A stretch of DNA of 64,000 nt. Origin: Arthrobacter sp. MYb229 (GTDB lineage Bacteria > Actinomycetota > Actinomycetes > Actinomycetales > Micrococcaceae). The stretch lies in NCBI RefSeq assembly GCF_002975405.1, contig NZ_PCPS01000003.1, forward strand, positions 369,939 to 433,938, read 5' to 3'. Positions 44,792 to 53,892 of this stretch are shown one piece after another (position 1 is the first letter of the stretch; each line of letters starts with the position of its first letter). The notes below the pieces were generated by a model. The model saw nothing but the letters and a program-made list of their open reading frames with translations. It did no database searches and was not told the DNA's origin. Made by a program: the position numbers and the translations under genes.

Positions 44792-45726
44792 CAGTTAGCT
44801 CCCGAGAATTCCTTGTGCCGGGCGATGATGCCACGGGCGATCATGTTCACGATCAGGGTGATCATGAACAGGACCAGGCCGGCGGCGATCAACTCGGCCA
44901 GACGCAACCCGAAAGCCTCGGGGAAGTTCAACGCGATTTCTGCCGCGATCGTCTGGTTGCCGGTCTTGATCAGCGATGGGATCAGGTTGCCGGTGGAGAG
45001 CACCAGGGCTACCGCCATGGTTTCACCCAGCGCGCGCCCCAGGCCCAGCATGACCGCGGAGATGATTCCCGGACGGGCGAAGGGGATCACCGCGGTGGTG
45101 ATCATTTCCCAGCGGGTGGCGCCCAAAGCCAGGGCCGCCTCCTCGTGGAGCTTCGGGGTCTGCAAGAAGATTTCGCGGCTCAGCGAGGTGATGATCGGCA
45201 ATACCATGACCGCCAGCACGATGCCTGCGGTGAGCATGGTCTTACCGGTCTGCGAGGCAGGACCGGCGAAAATCGGGATGAAGCCCAGATTCGCTGCCAG
45301 CCATTCGAAGGCCGGAACAAGTGCCGGGGCGAGCACCATATAACCCCAGGCGCCGTAGATCACCGAAGGGATCGCGGCCAGCAGGTCGATGACGTAGCCC
45401 AGCGGGCCGGCGACCTTACGCGGGGCGAAGTGCGAGATGAACAGGGCCACTCCGATACCGACGGGAGTGGCGATGAGAATTGCGATCGCCGAGGCGATCA
45501 CGGTGCCGATAACAATCGGCCAGATGTAGGCGAAGAAGCCTTCCCCGCCGGAAATGTCGGCCGGATCGGCGACAAACGTCGGCAGGGCCTGAATGAGCAA
45601 GAAGATCGCAACGGCGAACAGCGTGACTAGGATCAGCACCCCGGCGGCTAATGCCGTTCCGGAGAAGATCTTGTCGCCCGCTTGACCCGAGGTCGATGAC
45701 TTGCTTTTCAAAGCATTGGTAGTCAT
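44791..45726 (-). CDS. pstC: Phosphate ABC transporter permease PstC
   Basis: A 311-aa permease with FSHFAP-like loop (ISHFAPRKVAGPLGYVIDLLAAIPSVIYG split across helices) and EAA loop LHEEAALALGATRWEMITTAVIP. Complete and of normal length. It follows pstS after about 100 nt that contain a hairpin. Confidence 0.94.
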   Translation of the reverse strand: MTTNALKSKSSTSGQAGDKIFSGTALAAGVLILVTLFAVAIFLLIQALPTFVADPADISGGEGFFAYIWPIVIGTVIASAIAILIATPVGIGVALFISHFAPRKVAGPLGYVIDLLAAIPSVIYGAWGYMVLAPALVPAFEWLAANLGFIPIFAGPASQTGKTMLTAGIVLAVMVLPIITSLSREIFLQTPKLHEEAALALGATRWEMITTAVIPFARPGIISAVMLGLGRALGETMAVALVLSTGNLIPSLIKTGNQTIAAEIALNFPEAFGLRLAELIAAGLVLFMITLIVNMIARGIIARHKEFSGAN

Positions 45727-45786
45727 GGCAGGAGCCTTTACAAGGGAGGGGGTTACGACTGCGAGGTCGTGGGGTGGAGGGGGTTG

Positions 45787-45815
45787 CGTGGGCGAATCAC
45801 TTCGATCCGCCCACG
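45787..45815 (-). terminator. Hairpin between pstS and pstC
   Basis: CGTGGGCG (45787-45794) and CGCCCACG (45808-45815) form an 8-bp stem 17 nt past the pstS stop. A partial terminator or 3'-stabilising hairpin here would let PstS be made in excess over the permeases, as is usual for binding proteins. Confidence 0.55.
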
Positions 45816-45831
45816 CGGTGCTGCGTTGTTA

Positions 45832-46947
45832 CTACTTGGCGACGGTGATTGCGTCCAACGACTTCGCGGCCTTCTCGGCGATTGCCGCCGAGATTGGTGC
45901 GTTGCCCGCCGAGTCCTGAGCGGTCTTCTGGCCGTCTTCCGAGATCACGTAGTTGCCAAAGGCCTTTACCAGGTCAACTGTAGCCTGATCTTCGTAGGTG
46001 GTGCAGAAGATGTGGTACGAAAGCAGCACGATTGGGTAGGTGCCGGCTTCGGTGGTGTCGCGTTCCAGGTCCAGCGCCAGATCGATCTCGGCTGCGCCTT
46101 CGACTGGGGTCGCGGTCTCCAGCGCCTTGGCTGCCGCCTCGGCCGAGATCTTGGTGTATTCCTCGCCGACCTTCACGTTTACGGTGGACAGGTTGCCTAC
46201 CGCGGAGAAGTCGGCGTAGGTGATGGCACCATCGGTGGAGGTGGTGGTCGAAACCACGCCGGAGGTGCCCTTGGCGTTCTCCGACTGGATGTCGCTTGGC
46301 CAGTCACCGGAAACGTCGTAGTCCCAGACATCGCCGGCAGCGGCGGAGAGGTACTCGACGAAGTTCTCGGTGGTGCCGGATTCGTCGTTGCGGTGGACCA
46401 CGGTGATGGCGGTGTCCGGAAGTTCAACTTCTGGGTTCTGGCTGGCGATAGCCTCATCATTCCACTTGGTGATTTCCTTCTTGAACACCTTGGCGATGGT
46501 TGCCGAATCCATGTTGATCTCTTCGACGCCCTCGAGGTTGAAGGCAATCGCGATCGGGGAGACGTAGGCAGGGATGTTGAACGCGCCCTCGGGACCGCAA
46601 ACTTCCTTGGCCTTGTCTGCTTCATCGGCCTTCAGGTAGGCATCCGAGCCGGCGAACTGCGCGCCGCCTGCGAGGAATGCTTCGCGGCCCGCGCCGGAGC
46701 CATCCGGCGAGTACTGCACGTTGGCTTCCGCGTTCTCGGCCTTGAAGCCGGTGATCCAGGCTTCCATGGCCGAGTTCTGGCTGGAGGCGCCGATGCCGGT
46801 CAGCGTGCCGGTGACGCCGGCTGCCGCCGAGCTGTCTGCACCTTCGGAGCCAGCGGCTGCGGTCGGGTTGTCGGATCCGCAGGCGGTCAGCGCGAGCGCG
46901 GCGACGGAAAGGACTGCAGCTGCGCTGCCAAAACGATTGAGCTTCAC
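45832..46947 (-). CDS. pstS: Phosphate-binding lipoprotein PstS
   Basis: A 371-aa secreted binding protein with a lipoprotein signal (MKLNRFGSAAAVLSVAALAL, lipobox LTAC, lipidated Cys near residue 23). Phosphate-site phrases are GIGASSQNSAMEAWI, SPDGSGAGREAFLAGGAQFAGSD and HRNDESGTTENFVEYL. A PHO box lies about 105 nt upstream. Confidence 0.96.
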   Translation of the reverse strand: MKLNRFGSAAAVLSVAALALTACGSDNPTAAAGSEGADSSAAAGVTGTLTGIGASSQNSAMEAWITGFKAENAEANVQYSPDGSGAGREAFLAGGAQFAGSDAYLKADEADKAKEVCGPEGAFNIPAYVSPIAIAFNLEGVEEINMDSATIAKVFKKEITKWNDEAIASQNPEVELPDTAITVVHRNDESGTTENFVEYLSAAAGDVWDYDVSGDWPSDIQSENAKGTSGVVSTTTSTDGAITYADFSAVGNLSTVNVKVGEEYTKISAEAAAKALETATPVEGAAEIDLALDLERDTTEAGTYPIVLLSYHIFCTTYEDQATVDLVKAFGNYVISEDGQKTAQDSAGNAPISAAIAEKAAKSLDAITVAK

Positions 46948-47050
46948 GAGTATAACTCCCCATTTGTCGATGATCTAAGTAGGACCAGCAGCGGACATCT
47001 GCCACGCTTCGTATACGACGTTAAACGCCCGAGGTAACCAGCTGACCCGG

Positions 47051-47083
47051 CGAAGGTGAACAAAAGGTTAACAACCTTTCGAA
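47051..47083 (-). promoter_or_regulatory. PHO box upstream of pstS
   Basis: On the minus strand, three 11-nt units lie head to tail: TTCGAAAGGTT, GTTAACCTTTT and GTTCACCTTCG. The last two match the direct-repeat units of the Streptomyces PhoP box (GTTCACC core). This places pstSCAB under a PhoR-PhoP-type phosphate control. Confidence 0.7.
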
Positions 47084-47163
47084 CGCACCGTGAGCTCGCT
47101 CACTGCCGCAATAACCTCGTTGCCAGTGCTCCACGTCACGGCGGCTCATGGAACACTAGTCAC

Positions 47164-48294
47164 ATGCCCCAAGCACGAATTCCGCAACGCGTGAGCAAGT
47201 TCCTGGCCCAACGCAACCGTTCCGGGCTGGTGCGCGCGCGCAATTCCCTGCCGCGCATCCTGCGCATGACCCTGGGGGCAATCGGCGCGTTCTGGATCGC
47301 CTCGGCGATCTGGGGGCACACGGACCCGATCTTCGCCGCCACCAGCGCGCTGATCTCGCTGGGCTTCGGGGCCGCCACCACCACCCGGCGCACCGCCGAG
47401 GTGGCCCTGGGCTGCACGCTCGGCGTGGCGCTGGGCGATGGGCTCATGCACTGGTGGGGGCAGGGCATCTGGCAGGCCGCGGCGGTCATGTCGCTGTCCT
47501 TGGTCGTTGCCCGCTACCTGGATTCGGGAGCGATCTTCTCCACCCAGCTGGGCATGCAATCCGCCCTGGTGGTATTGCTGCCGGTCAGCGCGGACGGGCC
47601 CTTCGCCAGATCGTTCGACGCCATGACCGGTTCCGTGCTGGCGCTGCTGATCATCGTGCTATGGCCCAGCGATCCGCGGCGCACCCCGATCGGCGCCCTG
47701 TCGGATCTGCTCAAGGAACTTTCCGAGGCGATGATCGAATGCTCCTGGGCGGTGCGGGACGACGATCACCGCTCGGCCTTCCATGCCCTGATCAAGGCGC
47801 GCGCCACGCAACGCCACGTCGAAAAGCTACCGTCGGCCTTCCGCGTGGCCAAGGAAATCGCCACCCTGTCCCCCACGGCGCGCAGGCACCGGCACGAACT
47901 TGCCCGGCTGGCCTTGCGGCTGGAGCACTACGACCGTGCCGCGCGCAATAGCCGCGTCTTCGCCCGCCGCCTAGCCTCGGTGCTCAGCAACGGCGCGCTG
48001 ACCGCCGAGGGGGCGCAGAATGTGGCACCGCTGCTGCGCGATGTGTCCGAGGCGGTCAACACCATGGCCCATTCGGTGCGCGAACCCACCGTGGCGGGGC
48101 AGCGAAAATTCGAGAAGGCCGCACGCCACCAGCTCGAAGCCGTGGCAGCCCAGCTTGACCCGCGGGAGCTGGGCGTCGAGGGGCTCCAAGGCGAAGGGCT
48201 GGTGCTGCTCCTGCGTCCGCTGGTCGTCGACCTCCTGCAGGCCGCCGGCCGCGATCACCAAGAAGCCGTCGGGCCGCTGCCCCGCCTGAGCTGA
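47164..48294 (+). CDS. FUSC family membrane protein
   Basis: A 376-aa protein with an N-terminal membrane half (about 30-180; GAFWIASAIWGHTDPIFAATSALISLGFG) resembling the fusaric acid resistance/aromatic acid exporter family and a C-terminal helical cytoplasmic half. I chose ATG 47164; the frame opens at 47056 but that part overlaps the pst promoter. Substrate unknown. Confidence 0.83.
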   Translation: MPQARIPQRVSKFLAQRNRSGLVRARNSLPRILRMTLGAIGAFWIASAIWGHTDPIFAATSALISLGFGAATTTRRTAEVALGCTLGVALGDGLMHWWGQGIWQAAAVMSLSLVVARYLDSGAIFSTQLGMQSALVVLLPVSADGPFARSFDAMTGSVLALLIIVLWPSDPRRTPIGALSDLLKELSEAMIECSWAVRDDDHRSAFHALIKARATQRHVEKLPSAFRVAKEIATLSPTARRHRHELARLALRLEHYDRAARNSRVFARRLASVLSNGALTAEGAQNVAPLLRDVSEAVNTMAHSVREPTVAGQRKFEKAARHQLEAVAAQLDPRELGVEGLQGEGLVLLLRPLVVDLLQAAGRDHQEAVGPLPRLS

Positions 48295-48324
48295 ATTGTC
48301 CGCCGGCCTCGATAGCATTGGTAC

Positions 48325-49719
48325 ATGGCCAAGACCTCGACACGCAGCAAGTCTTCAGCAAGCTATAAATGCGCCGAATGCGGCTGGACGACGATCAAAT
48401 GGGTCGGCCGTTGCGGCGAATGCCAGGCCTGGGGTTCGGTGGAGGAAATCGGCGCGGTAACCGCTCGCACCGCCCCGGCGGCGAAGGTCGCGAACCTTGC
48501 CCAGCCCATCTCGGAAATTGACGGTTCCGCGGCGGCTTTCCGCAGCAGCGGCGTCTCCGAACTGGACCGGGTGCTTGGCGGCGGCTTGGTGCCCGCCGCG
48601 GCGATCCTGCTCGCCGGCGAGCCCGGAGTGGGCAAATCCACGCTGCTCCTCGACGTCGCGGCGAAGGCCGCCCAGACCGGGCTTCGCGTGCTCTATCTAA
48701 CCGGCGAAGAATCCGCGGCGCAGGTGAAATCCCGCGCCGAGCGCATCAACGCCATCGCGGACAATCTCTACCTGGCGGCCGAAACTGACCTGTCCTTGGC
48801 CCTCGGGCAGATCCGCGAGATCGACCCGCAGCTGCTGGTTTTGGACTCGGTGCAGACCTTCTCCTCGGCCGAGATCGATGGTTCCGCCGGCGGCGTTTCG
48901 CAGGTGCGTGAGGTTGCCGCCTCCATCATCAACGCGGCAAAGACCCGCGCGATGACCACCATCATGGTCGGGCATGTGACCAAGGAAGGCTCGGTAGCCG
49001 GCCCCCGCCTGCTCGAGCACCTGGTGGACGTGGTCTGCCAATTCGACGGGGAGAAGCATTCCCGGCTGCGCATCCTGCGCGCGCTGAAAAACCGCTACGG
49101 CGCCACCGACGAGGTGGGCTGCTTCGACTTGAATGAAGATGGCATCCAATCGCTGACCGACCCGTCGAAACTCTTCGTCACGCGAACCCGCAATCCGGTG
49201 CCCGGCACCTGCATCACGGTGACCTTGGAGGGCCGGCGCCCGCTGGTCGCCGAGGTGCAGACGCTGCTTTCGCGCTCTACCGCACCGGCCCCGCGCCGCG
49301 CGACCAGCGGCCTGGATCCGGCCCGTGCGCAGATGGTGCTCGCGGTCCTCCAAGCGCGTGCCCGCATGGATCTGTCCTCCATGGATTCCTATATCGCCAC
49401 CGTCGGCGGAGTGAAAATCTCCGAACCGGCTGCCGATCTCTCCTGCGCCCTGGCGATCGCTTCCTCGATGAACGAATTCCCGCTCCCGCAGGACTTCGTC
49501 GCCTTCGGCGAGGTGGGCCTGGCCGGTGAGGTCCGCCAGGTTCCGGAGATCTCCCGCCGCATCACCGAGGCGGCCCGCTTGGGGTTCTCCTTCGCCATGG
49601 CTCCGGCCACCCCCGAGCCGCTGAAAAACATTCCGGCAGGCATCCGCGTCTTCCAGGTCGAGTCGATCGCCGAGGCCCTGGATGTCGCCTTTACCCAAAG
49701 GCAGAACTCCACGCGATAA
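48325..49719 (+). CDS. radA: DNA repair protein RadA
   Basis: A 464-aa RecA-related ATPase that helps process recombination intermediates. N-terminal zinc finger CAECGWTTIKWVGRCGEC (about 13-30), Walker A GEPGVGKST, the RadA-specific KNRYGATDEVGCF and a C-terminal Lon-like domain (SMDSYIATVGGVKISEPAADL). A TAGCAT -10-like box ends 6 nt before the ATG, suggesting a leaderless mRNA. disA follows 33 nt after the stop. Confidence 0.96.
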   Translation: MAKTSTRSKSSASYKCAECGWTTIKWVGRCGECQAWGSVEEIGAVTARTAPAAKVANLAQPISEIDGSAAAFRSSGVSELDRVLGGGLVPAAAILLAGEPGVGKSTLLLDVAAKAAQTGLRVLYLTGEESAAQVKSRAERINAIADNLYLAAETDLSLALGQIREIDPQLLVLDSVQTFSSAEIDGSAGGVSQVREVAASIINAAKTRAMTTIMVGHVTKEGSVAGPRLLEHLVDVVCQFDGEKHSRLRILRALKNRYGATDEVGCFDLNEDGIQSLTDPSKLFVTRTRNPVPGTCITVTLEGRRPLVAEVQTLLSRSTAPAPRRATSGLDPARAQMVLAVLQARARMDLSSMDSYIATVGGVKISEPAADLSCALAIASSMNEFPLPQDFVAFGEVGLAGEVRQVPEISRRITEAARLGFSFAMAPATPEPLKNIPAGIRVFQVESIAEALDVAFTQRQNSTR

Positions 49720-49752
49720 AATGGGGGTTGCTGCCCGCTGAAAGGACGCACG

Positions 49753-50826
49753 GTGAAACTGCACCCCACCCCCGCATTGCTCTCCACCCTGGCCCGCATC
49801 GCCCCGGGAACCGAACTTGCCGAAGGTCTCGAACGCATCCAGCGCGGACGCACCGGAGCGCTGATAGTCCTCGGCCACGACCGGGTGGTCGAGTCCATCT
49901 GCTCCGGCGGTTTCCGCATCAATACCGAATACGCCCCGACCCGGATCCGCGAACTGGCGAAAATGGACGGGGCGATCATTCTTGACGCAACCGGCAAGCA
50001 GCTGCTGCAAGCCGGCGTGCAGCTGATGCCGGACGCGGTGATCGAAACCCAGGAGTCGGGCACCAGGCACCGTACGGCCGAGCGGGTGGCGATGCAGACA
50101 GGTTTCCCGGTGATTTCGGTGTCCCAGTCGATGCACACCATCACCCTCTATGCCGCCGGCGAGCGCTACGTGCTGGAAACCAGCGGGCGGCTGCTGGCTC
50201 GTGGCAATCAGGCGGTGGCCACCCTGGAACGCTATCGGCACCGCCTGGATCAGGTGACCAGCGCCCTGTCGGCAGCCGAAATCGAGGACGTTGCCACGGT
50301 GCGCGAGGTGCTTGCGGTGTTGCAGCGCACCGAGATGCTGCGGCGCACCAGCGAAGAGATCTCCCGCCACGTGCTCGAACTCGGTGTGGATGGCCGCTTG
50401 CTGGCAGCTCAGCATGCCGAGCTGCTCGCCGGGATCCAGACCGACAACCAACTGATCCTGCGTGATTACTCCAACGCCGAGGGCGCGGAGCTGGATATCG
50501 ATGCGGCGCTTGAAAAGCTGCATGAGATTTCCGATTCGCAGTTGATCGAGCTGGAGGCGCTGACCAAGATCCTGTTCCCGCACGCGACGGTGAGCCAAGA
50601 TGACCAGCTCACCCCGAAGGGCTACCGGCTGCTCTCGCAAATCCGCACGGTACCCAAGGCTATCGGCGAGCGCTTGGTGGCCGCCTTCGACAACCTGCAG
50701 CATCTCATGGCCGCTTCGACCACGTCCTTGATGGAAATCGAAGGGGTTGGCGAACAGCGTGCACGCTCGATCCGCGAGGGGCTGGCCCGCATGGCCGAAT
50801 CCTCGCTGCTGGACCGCTACATTTAG
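49753..50826 (+). CDS. disA: Diadenylate cyclase and DNA integrity scanning protein DisA
   Basis: A 357-aa octameric enzyme making c-di-AMP from ATP. The DAC domain holds the active-site phrases MDGAIILDA and SGTRHRTAERVAMQTG, followed by a helical linker and a C-terminal helix-hairpin-helix DNA-binding domain (LMEIEGVGEQRARSIREGL). GTG 49753 is preceded by AAAGGA. The stop overlaps the convergent stop of the next gene (TTAG). Confidence 0.96.
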   Translation: MKLHPTPALLSTLARIAPGTELAEGLERIQRGRTGALIVLGHDRVVESICSGGFRINTEYAPTRIRELAKMDGAIILDATGKQLLQAGVQLMPDAVIETQESGTRHRTAERVAMQTGFPVISVSQSMHTITLYAAGERYVLETSGRLLARGNQAVATLERYRHRLDQVTSALSAAEIEDVATVREVLAVLQRTEMLRRTSEEISRHVLELGVDGRLLAAQHAELLAGIQTDNQLILRDYSNAEGAELDIDAALEKLHEISDSQLIELEALTKILFPHATVSQDDQLTPKGYRLLSQIRTVPKAIGERLVAAFDNLQHLMAASTTSLMEIEGVGEQRARSIREGLARMAESSLLDRYI

Positions 50827-51425
50827 TCCAGTTGGAAGGTGACGGGCTCCGAGTTGTTTTCGCCCAAGGCCGCGGTGAACTTGTAGGTTCCAGGTCGGGG
50901 CTGCACGTTGACCGACTTGCAGCCCGGGGCCGAACGCTGCCGGGACCAGGAGAAGCGCGCAGATTCTTTCTGCCCCGGCTTCATCATGAGCTGTACGTCT
51001 TCGCCGTCGGTGAGGCAATCGACCGTGGAGAAGATCCGATCGTTGCCGCTGGTAATCAAAAATTCCTGCTGCGTGGTGCCCACGTTCAGCTCGCACTCAC
51101 GCTTGGAGGTATTCTCGATCCCGAGGATGAGCACAGGCTGCTTGTCGGTGGCGTAGGAACCGGCATCCGTCTGCGCGGTGATTTCGATCTCTTCCACCGT
51201 GCATTTTCCGTCCGAGCTCGGTTCGGCTGATTCGCTGGGGCTTGCCGAGTTGGTCGGCGCGGCTTGCGGATCGCCAGCTCCTGCCGGGCTGGCACCGAGG
51301 ATTCCGGCCAGCGCAACGGTGCCCCACACCAGCAAACCGACAATAGCCAGTGCGATCGCGACCACGGCAATGCGCCGACGGCGATATACGCTCGCCGCCG
51401 ATTTTGCCCCCGATGCATTGCTCAT
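50823..51425 (-). CDS. Membrane-anchored protein of unknown function
   Basis: A 200-aa protein with a basic start, one membrane segment (about 20-44, IAVVAIALAIVGLLVWGTVAL), a Ser/Pro/Ala linker and an extracytoplasmic domain with four cysteines (CTVEEIEI, RECELNV, DCLTDGE, GCKSVNV). The cysteines probably form two disulfides. Similar proteins commonly sit between disA and mutY in Arthrobacter-type genomes. Confidence 0.8.
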   Translation of the reverse strand: MSNASGAKSAASVYRRRRIAVVAIALAIVGLLVWGTVALAGILGASPAGAGDPQAAPTNSASPSESAEPSSDGKCTVEEIEITAQTDAGSYATDKQPVLILGIENTSKRECELNVGTTQQEFLITSGNDRIFSTVDCLTDGEDVQLMMKPGQKESARFSWSRQRSAPGCKSVNVQPRPGTYKFTAALGENNSEPVTFQLD

Positions 51426-51511
51426 AGCTTAAGGCTAGTTCATCGCTGGCCCACAGCGCGGTAATGCAGGCCGATTCCGCACCGTGAATCCGCTCGCTTA
51501 GAGTGGAGTAC

Positions 51512-52420
51512 GTGCAAGAAATCCACCGCCAGATCAATGACTGGTACTCCGCCAACGCCCGCGACCTTCCTTGGCGACGCCCCGGGGTCACCGGATGGGC
51601 CGTTATGGTCAGTGAATTCATGCTGCAGCAAACCCCCGTGGTACGGGTGCAGCCCGTCTGGGAAGAGTGGATGCGCCGCTGGCCGCGGCCCCAAGACCTT
51701 GCCGCCGAACCGCTCTCCGAGGCGCTCAAAGCGTGGGGGCGCCTAGGCTACCCGCGCCGCGCCATGCGCTTGCATGCGGCGGCCATCGAAATTACCACCG
51801 AATACAACGGCGTCGTCCCCGAAACCGAAGAGCGGTTGCGTGCCCTGCCGGGCGTGGGCGAGTACACCGCCGCGGCGATCGCCTGCTTCGCCTACGGGCA
51901 GCGCACCGTGGTGGTGGACACGAACATCCGCCGGGTGCACGCCCGGCTCTTCGGCGCGATGGCCTTGCCCGAACCGAACCCGCGGGCCAGCGAGTTCGCC
52001 CGCGCCCGCCAGGTGCAGCCCGAAGACACCGAAACCGCGAACCGCTGGAACATCTCGGTGATGGAACTCGGCGCGCTGATCTGCACCGCCCGCTCCCCGC
52101 AATGCGAGGCTTGCCCGGTTTTCGAGCACTGCGCGTGGATCAAGGCAGGGCAGCCGGCCCCGCACTATGTGCCCAAGGGGCAAGCCTGGAAGGGCACCGA
52201 CCGGCAGGTGCGCGGGGCGATCATGGCGGTCCTGCGCGAACACGAAGAACCAGTGCGGCGCGAGACTTTCCTCGCCGACCTCGCGCGCCAGGAGCACGCA
52301 AAGTTCGTTGCGCTAGGGAAACTCGAGGCACCGCTCGAGCAGCGTGAACGCGCGTTGGCCGGGCTGCTGCGCGACGGGCTGGCGATTGACGATGCAGCCG
52401 GGGTGCGCCTGCCAAGCTGA
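51512..52420 (+). CDS. mutY: A/G-specific adenine glycosylase MutY
   Basis: A 302-aa base-excision enzyme that removes adenine paired with 8-oxoguanine. Catalytic Glu is in SEFMLQQTPV, the helix-hairpin-helix is LPGVGEYTAAAIACFAYG, the catalytic Asp is in VVDTNIRRV and the [4Fe-4S] cysteines are C-x6-C-x2-C-x5-C in CTARSPQCEACPVFEHC. It lacks the C-terminal NUDIX-like domain of E. coli MutY, as is usual in actinobacteria. A TAGAGT -10 box lies 7 nt before GTG 51512, favouring this start over GTG 51503. Confidence 0.94.
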   Translation: MQEIHRQINDWYSANARDLPWRRPGVTGWAVMVSEFMLQQTPVVRVQPVWEEWMRRWPRPQDLAAEPLSEALKAWGRLGYPRRAMRLHAAAIEITTEYNGVVPETEERLRALPGVGEYTAAAIACFAYGQRTVVVDTNIRRVHARLFGAMALPEPNPRASEFARARQVQPEDTETANRWNISVMELGALICTARSPQCEACPVFEHCAWIKAGQPAPHYVPKGQAWKGTDRQVRGAIMAVLREHEEPVRRETFLADLARQEHAKFVALGKLEAPLEQRERALAGLLRDGLAIDDAAGVRLPS

Positions 52421-52473
52421 CCCGGTGCGCGCCGTGTCTCGCATTCGGCCTCCTGCCAACTTATGCTGTGCCT

Positions 52474-53274
52474 ATGAAAGGTTCAGCCGACGCAGTTCAC
52501 GCCGCCCGCATGGCGGCCGATCACCCCTGGTTTGAGCGTGCCGCGCGCTTGGGCTACGCCGCGAACGGCCTGCTGCATGGGGTCTTGGGCCTGCTCGCGG
52601 TCCTCCTGGCAACCGGCGGTTCGGCGGAAGCCGACCAGAGCGGTGCACTGCAGGCGCTTGCCGCGCAACCCTTCGGCGAGGTGCTGCTGTGGGTCTGCGC
52701 CGCCGGGGCCGCGCTGCTGGGATTCTGGCATCTCGGGCAGGCTTTTTTCGAGCAGGAGAAGCTTTTTGGCCGGCTCAAATATGTGGCCACGGGCCTGGTT
52801 TTCATCGTGGTCGGCGCCACCTTCGGCCGCTACGCGCTCGGCGGCAGGAGCGACTCCGGGCAGACGGCAAGCAGCTTCAGCGCCGAACTGATGGGCCATC
52901 CGCTCGGGCGGATCGCGCTGATCCTCTTGGGCTTGGCGCTGATCGCCATGGCGGGCTACTACGCCTACAAGGGTGTGACCCGAAGGTTCCTAGCCGACCT
53001 CTCGGCCTCGGGCGGAACAAAGTTCTCCCCCGCCATCAAGCTCAGCGGAACCATCGGTTATGTGGCCAAGGCCCTGGTGCTCGCGGCCCTCGGCTTGCTG
53101 TTCATCAGCTCAACGATCCAGCAGGACCCCGACGAGGCCACCGGGGTGGACGGGGCGTTGAAGGCGATCGGCGAGCAAAGCTTCGGGCCACCGGTACTCG
53201 CGGCTATCGGCGTCGGATTGCTGGCCTACGCCCTCTACCTGTTCTTCCGCGCGCGCTTCGACTCGATGGACTAG
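52474..53274 (+). CDS. DUF1206 membrane protein
   Basis: A 266-aa protein with six hydrophobic segments arranged as three similar helical pairs, each starting near a GxLGY/ANG-type motif (ARLGYAANGLLHGVLG, GRLKYVATGLVFI, GTIGYVAKALVLA), the DUF1206 repeat. A TATGCT box lies 6 nt before ATG 52474, suggesting leaderless translation. Function unknown. Confidence 0.88.
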   Translation: MKGSADAVHAARMAADHPWFERAARLGYAANGLLHGVLGLLAVLLATGGSAEADQSGALQALAAQPFGEVLLWVCAAGAALLGFWHLGQAFFEQEKLFGRLKYVATGLVFIVVGATFGRYALGGRSDSGQTASSFSAELMGHPLGRIALILLGLALIAMAGYYAYKGVTRRFLADLSASGGTKFSPAIKLSGTIGYVAKALVLAALGLLFISSTIQQDPDEATGVDGALKAIGEQSFGPPVLAAIGVGLLAYALYLFFRARFDSMD

Positions 53275-53777
53275 AAGGCCAAGATCATTCGCGTGTTGCC
53301 CAGCGTATTGGGCTTCACGCGGGCCAGATCCAGGAATTCCGCGACGCCTTCATCCCGTGAGTGCAAGAGTTCCTGATACACCTCATGGTCTACCGCCGAC
53401 TGGTCCTCCATGACGGTGAACCCGTGGCGTTCGAAGAAGGCCACCTCGAAGGTCAGGCAGAAGACCCGGGAAACTCCGACGGCCTTGGCCCGGCGCAGCA
53501 ATTCCTCGATGAGTGCATGCCCCACCCCCTGCCCGCGGTACCGGGCGCCGGTGGCGAGGGTGCGGATCTCGGCGATATCCTCCCAGATCACGTGCAGGCC
53601 GCCGCAGCCGGCTACCTCCCCGCCTGCGTCTTCGGCGATCACGAACTCCTGGATTGACTCGTAATAGGTCACCGACTCCTTATCCAGCAGAATCCGGTCC
53701 ACCGCCAAGGGCCGCACAAGATCCCTGATTTTGGCGACATCGCTGGTACGGGCTGAACGGACGGTAAAAGTATTCAC
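53271..53777 (-). CDS. argA: GNAT acetyltransferase, probably amino-acid N-acetyltransferase (ArgA-like)
   Basis: A 168-aa GNAT protein matching the short stand-alone N-acetylglutamate synthases of actinobacteria: VRSARTSDVAKIRDLVRPLA, VAGCGGLHVIWEDIAEIRTLA, and the acetyl-CoA loop RYRGQGVGHALIEELL. The start is GTG 53777; TAGTAT lies 7 nt upstream with TTGGGT a further 17 nt away, a textbook leaderless promoter. The stop overlaps the DUF1206 stop (CTAG). The exact substrate is inferred. Confidence 0.82.
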   Translation of the reverse strand: MNTFTVRSARTSDVAKIRDLVRPLAVDRILLDKESVTYYESIQEFVIAEDAGGEVAGCGGLHVIWEDIAEIRTLATGARYRGQGVGHALIEELLRRAKAVGVSRVFCLTFEVAFFERHGFTVMEDQSAVDHEVYQELLHSRDEGVAEFLDLARVKPNTLGNTRMILAF

Positions 53778-53892
53778 CTGCCAAATACTATTCGCGCGAT
53801 CAACGCCACCCAAGCGTTCACGTCTTTTTTGTGACATATCAGCTAGGCAATATGCAACACTAAGGACGGACAAGCACAAATCAGGGAGCATC

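Noticed and set aside
43640..45343. A 567-codon plus-strand frame opposite pstA/pstC
   Set aside because: Antisense shadow with extremely polar composition; the permeases on the other strand are unambiguous.
48697..51096. A 799-codon open frame on the minus strand opposite radA and disA
   Set aside because: It is the antisense shadow of two certain genes; long antisense frames are expected at high GC with strong third-position bias, and its composition is low in protein-like character.
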